Source: Desulfococcus sp. | GTDB lineage: Bacteria > Desulfobacterota > Desulfobacteria > Desulfobacterales > Desulfosalsimonadaceae | Direction: 5' to 3' | NCBI GenBank assembly: GCA_024641805.1 | Contig: JAHECJ010000188.1 | Location: 1-5,549 of the forward strand | Length of the DNA: 5,549 nt | Part shown: piece by piece, positions 4,035 through 5,549 of the stretch | How positions within the stretch are numbered: position 1 is the first letter of the stretch | Layout of the letters: each line of letters begins with the position of its first letter | Notes under the pieces: generated by a model | Told to the model about the DNA's origin: nothing | Database searches by the model: none | What the model saw: only the letters and a program-made list of their open reading frames with translations | Program-made: the position numbers and the translations under genes

Positions 4035-5549
4035 CTATTTATAAAGTGCATCGATTTCCGCCTTGTGCTTTTCGAATATGACCCTCCGTTTCATCTTCTG
4101 TGTCGGGGTAAGTTCACCGGTCTCCTCGCTGAAGGGCTCTGAAAGAAGGCGGTATTTTTTAATCTGTTCGTACCTTGCCAGATTCTGGTTGACTTTTGCC
4201 ACCTGGTCATCGAAAAACCGGATGACTTCAGGAGCACCGATCAGGTTAGCCGTATCGTTAAATGAAATCCCCTTTTCCCGGGCCATTTTTTCAAGAAGTT
4301 CAAAATTCGGGACTATCAGGGCGGTAATGTAGTTGCGGCCATCACCGATGACGCATGCCTGATCAATATGCATATTAAGGTTGAGAGCCATTTCGATTGG
4401 GTGAGGGGCGATATTTTTCCCTCCAGAGGTGACGATGAGTTCCTTCTTGCGGTCGGTTATTTTCAGGAACCCGTCTGCGTCAATCTCCCCGATGTCTCCG
4501 GTCTTGAAAAATCCGTCTTCGGTAAACACTTCTTCGGTTTTCGCATTCTGCTTAAAATATCCGCTTTCCCGCTGAAATATCTGCGGCCCCTTTGCCAGAA
4601 CCTCGCCGTCTTCTGCGATCCTGATTTCCGTATCCTTGCAGGGCCGGCCGACAAATCCGGGTTTAATGATAAACCGGGGGGAAATCTTTTTTGAAACAAC
4701 CATCATTTTGAGCGTCCCTTTAAATGTACTGAATGGGCTTTTGCCGCTCCCTTGCATTACCACCATCGTATCCACGAGCCAGTCCATCGCTTTTCTGTAG
4801 ATCCATTTATCCGGCAGGGGCTCCGTGAATACCGGCGCATTCGAGCTGATAGCGGATGTTGTCTCTGTCAGGCCATACCCTTCAGTGATGGTAATGTTCA
4901 TGCTGCGGAAAAATTTGGTAATTTCCCTGGAAAGGGCGGCCCCGCCGCTGCCGGCCACCACCAACCGGTCAAATCCTACCATTTTCCTGATTTTGTGATA
5001 CACTAGGCGGTTGGCAAATGCGAATTTCAGGCCCAGAGCCGGCGGAAGGGGCTCCCCTGCGATCATATAATCTGATGCTGCATCGCCGGTTTTCATTGCC
5101 CAGTCAAACCACTTTTTGTCAGATCCGGTGAGCTTTTGTGCATGCAGGTTTACCCCCTCATACACTTTTTCGTAAAGCCGGGGTACGGAAAAAAGAATAT
5201 TCGGCCGTACCTCAAGCAGGTCTTTTTGAATGGTCTTCATGCTTTCGGCAAAATTGATCGTTGTCCCTAAGGCCAACTGCAAATGATAATCAGCGGTCCG
5301 TCCCATTACGTGGCAAAGGGGGAGAAAGCAAAGGCTTTCCAGGCGGATGTTTCTTTCCAGAAGTTTCTGGGGAAGAGGGGTGCTGATAAGAACGTCAGTC
5401 TGGGCCTTGAAGTTGGCCTGGCTCAAGACAACCCCTTTCGGGTTTCCGGTAGTCCCGGAAGTGTAAATGATGGCGGCAGTGTCGGTTCCCGTCAGTTGAT
5501 TCCTTCGCTCCGTGAAACGTTCGATAGCCGAAGAAGAGTCCGCCCCTTT
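4035..5549 (-). CDS. Long-chain fatty-acid-CoA ligase, AMP-forming (N-terminus outside window)
   Basis: The - strand frame is open from the right edge to its stop at 4035-4037, giving 504 visible residues. Roughly the first 100-150 residues of a typical COG1022 long-chain acyl-CoA synthetase are missing. It activates fatty acids with ATP to acyl-AMP and then acyl-CoA, probably at the inner face of the membrane. Visible motifs: the phosphate-binding loop YTSGTTGNPKG (29-39), PLCHVMGR (77-84), RPNILFSVPRLYEKVYEG (115-132), EGYGLTETT (223-231), KTGD (349-352, ATP ribose), DGFLKITDRKKELI (359-372), GGKNIAPHPIE (376-386) and the C-terminal PTQKMKRR, where K485 is the likely catalytic lysine. The TTG at 5426 is not the start: the phosphate-binding loop lies upstream of it in the same frame. 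Oddity: an extra segment of about 55 residues (about 240-294) separates the TETT motif from the next conserved block (PGFVGRP), where most relatives have a short link. The catalytic motifs are intact, so the enzyme should be functional. Chain-length preference cannot be read from this sequence. Confidence 0.92.
   Translation of the reverse strand, partial: KGADSSSAIERFTERRNQLTGTDTAAIIYTSGTTGNPKGVVLSQANFKAQTDVLISTPLPQKLLERNIRLESLCFLPLCHVMGRTADYHLQLALGTTINFAESMKTIQKDLLEVRPNILFSVPRLYEKVYEGVNLHAQKLTGSDKKWFDWAMKTGDAASDYMIAGEPLPPALGLKFAFANRLVYHKIRKMVGFDRLVVAGSGGAALSREITKFFRSMNITITEGYGLTETTSAISSNAPVFTEPLPDKWIYRKAMDWLVDTMVVMQGSGKSPFSTFKGTLKMMVVSKKISPRFIIKPGFVGRPCKDTEIRIAEDGEVLAKGPQIFQRESGYFKQNAKTEEVFTEDGFFKTGDIGEIDADGFLKITDRKKELIVTSGGKNIAPHPIEMALNLNMHIDQACVIGDGRNYITALIVPNFELLEKMAREKGISFNDTANLIGAPEVIRFFDDQVAKVNQNLARYEQIKKYRLLSEPFSEETGELTPTQKMKRRVIFEKHKAEIDALYK

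Noticed and set aside
3983..4081. 32-codon + strand frame with an AAGGTGG ribosome-binding-like sequence
   Set aside because: It runs into the 3' end of the convergent acyl-CoA synthetase, has no recognised similarity and is short enough to arise by chance.
4368..4694. 108-codon + strand frame opposite the acyl-CoA synthetase
   Set aside because: It is antisense to conserved AMP-ligase motifs, with no supporting ribosome-binding site or family resemblance.
4734..4748. GSGKS in the acyl-CoA synthetase extra segment, resembling a Walker A motif
   Set aside because: It lacks the full GxxxxGK[ST] pattern and the surrounding beta-strand/helix context. The protein binds ATP through the AMP-ligase fold instead.
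5424..5426. TTG as the start of the acyl-CoA synthetase
   Set aside because: The same frame continues to the window edge and encodes the essential YTSGTTGNPKG loop upstream, so this codon is an internal leucine.

Overview
The window looks like a chromosomal core or near-core segment from a strictly anaerobic Desulfobacterota bacterium, most likely a Desulfobacterales-type sulfate reducer. Three things point there. An ASKHA-domain protein of the corrinoid-activator type is present. A large long-chain acyl-CoA synthetase of the COG1022 type is present. An intergenic imperfect palindrome between two genes resembles, from memory only, short repeats scattered in Desulfobacterales genomes. Base composition looks moderate (roughly half G+C by eye). 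No transposase, integrase, tRNA, rRNA or CRISPR array was found.

Layout on the + strand: (1) the last 98 codons of a ribosomal protein L11 methyltransferase (prmA) end at 299; (2) after a 115-bp gap containing an imperfect hairpin, a 279-residue MBL-fold metallohydrolase runs 415-1254; (3) a 193-bp spacer is largely filled by an imperfect palindromic repeat (about 1258-1404); (4) a 254-residue Sir2-family NAD-dependent deacylase runs 1448-2212; (5) only 13 bp later a 515-residue ASKHA-domain (DUF4445/RACE-like) protein runs 2226-3773. A 261-bp convergent spacer with small hairpins and no convincing gene follows. (6) On the - strand, a long-chain acyl-CoA synthetase ends at 4035 and continues past the right edge; 504 of its residues are visible.

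The sirtuin and ASKHA genes are the one clear transcriptional unit: same strand, 13-bp gap, and the ribosome-binding site of the second gene overlaps the stop codon of the first. prmA and the MBL gene are co-oriented with them but separated by spacers. The acyl-CoA synthetase is convergent and is presumably an independent fatty-acid activation gene. I see no classical defence or mobile system. The most interesting points are an ASKHA protein with no N-terminal [2Fe-2S] domain coupled to a sirtuin, an extra segment of about 55 residues inside the acyl-CoA synthetase, and the palindromic intergenic repeat.
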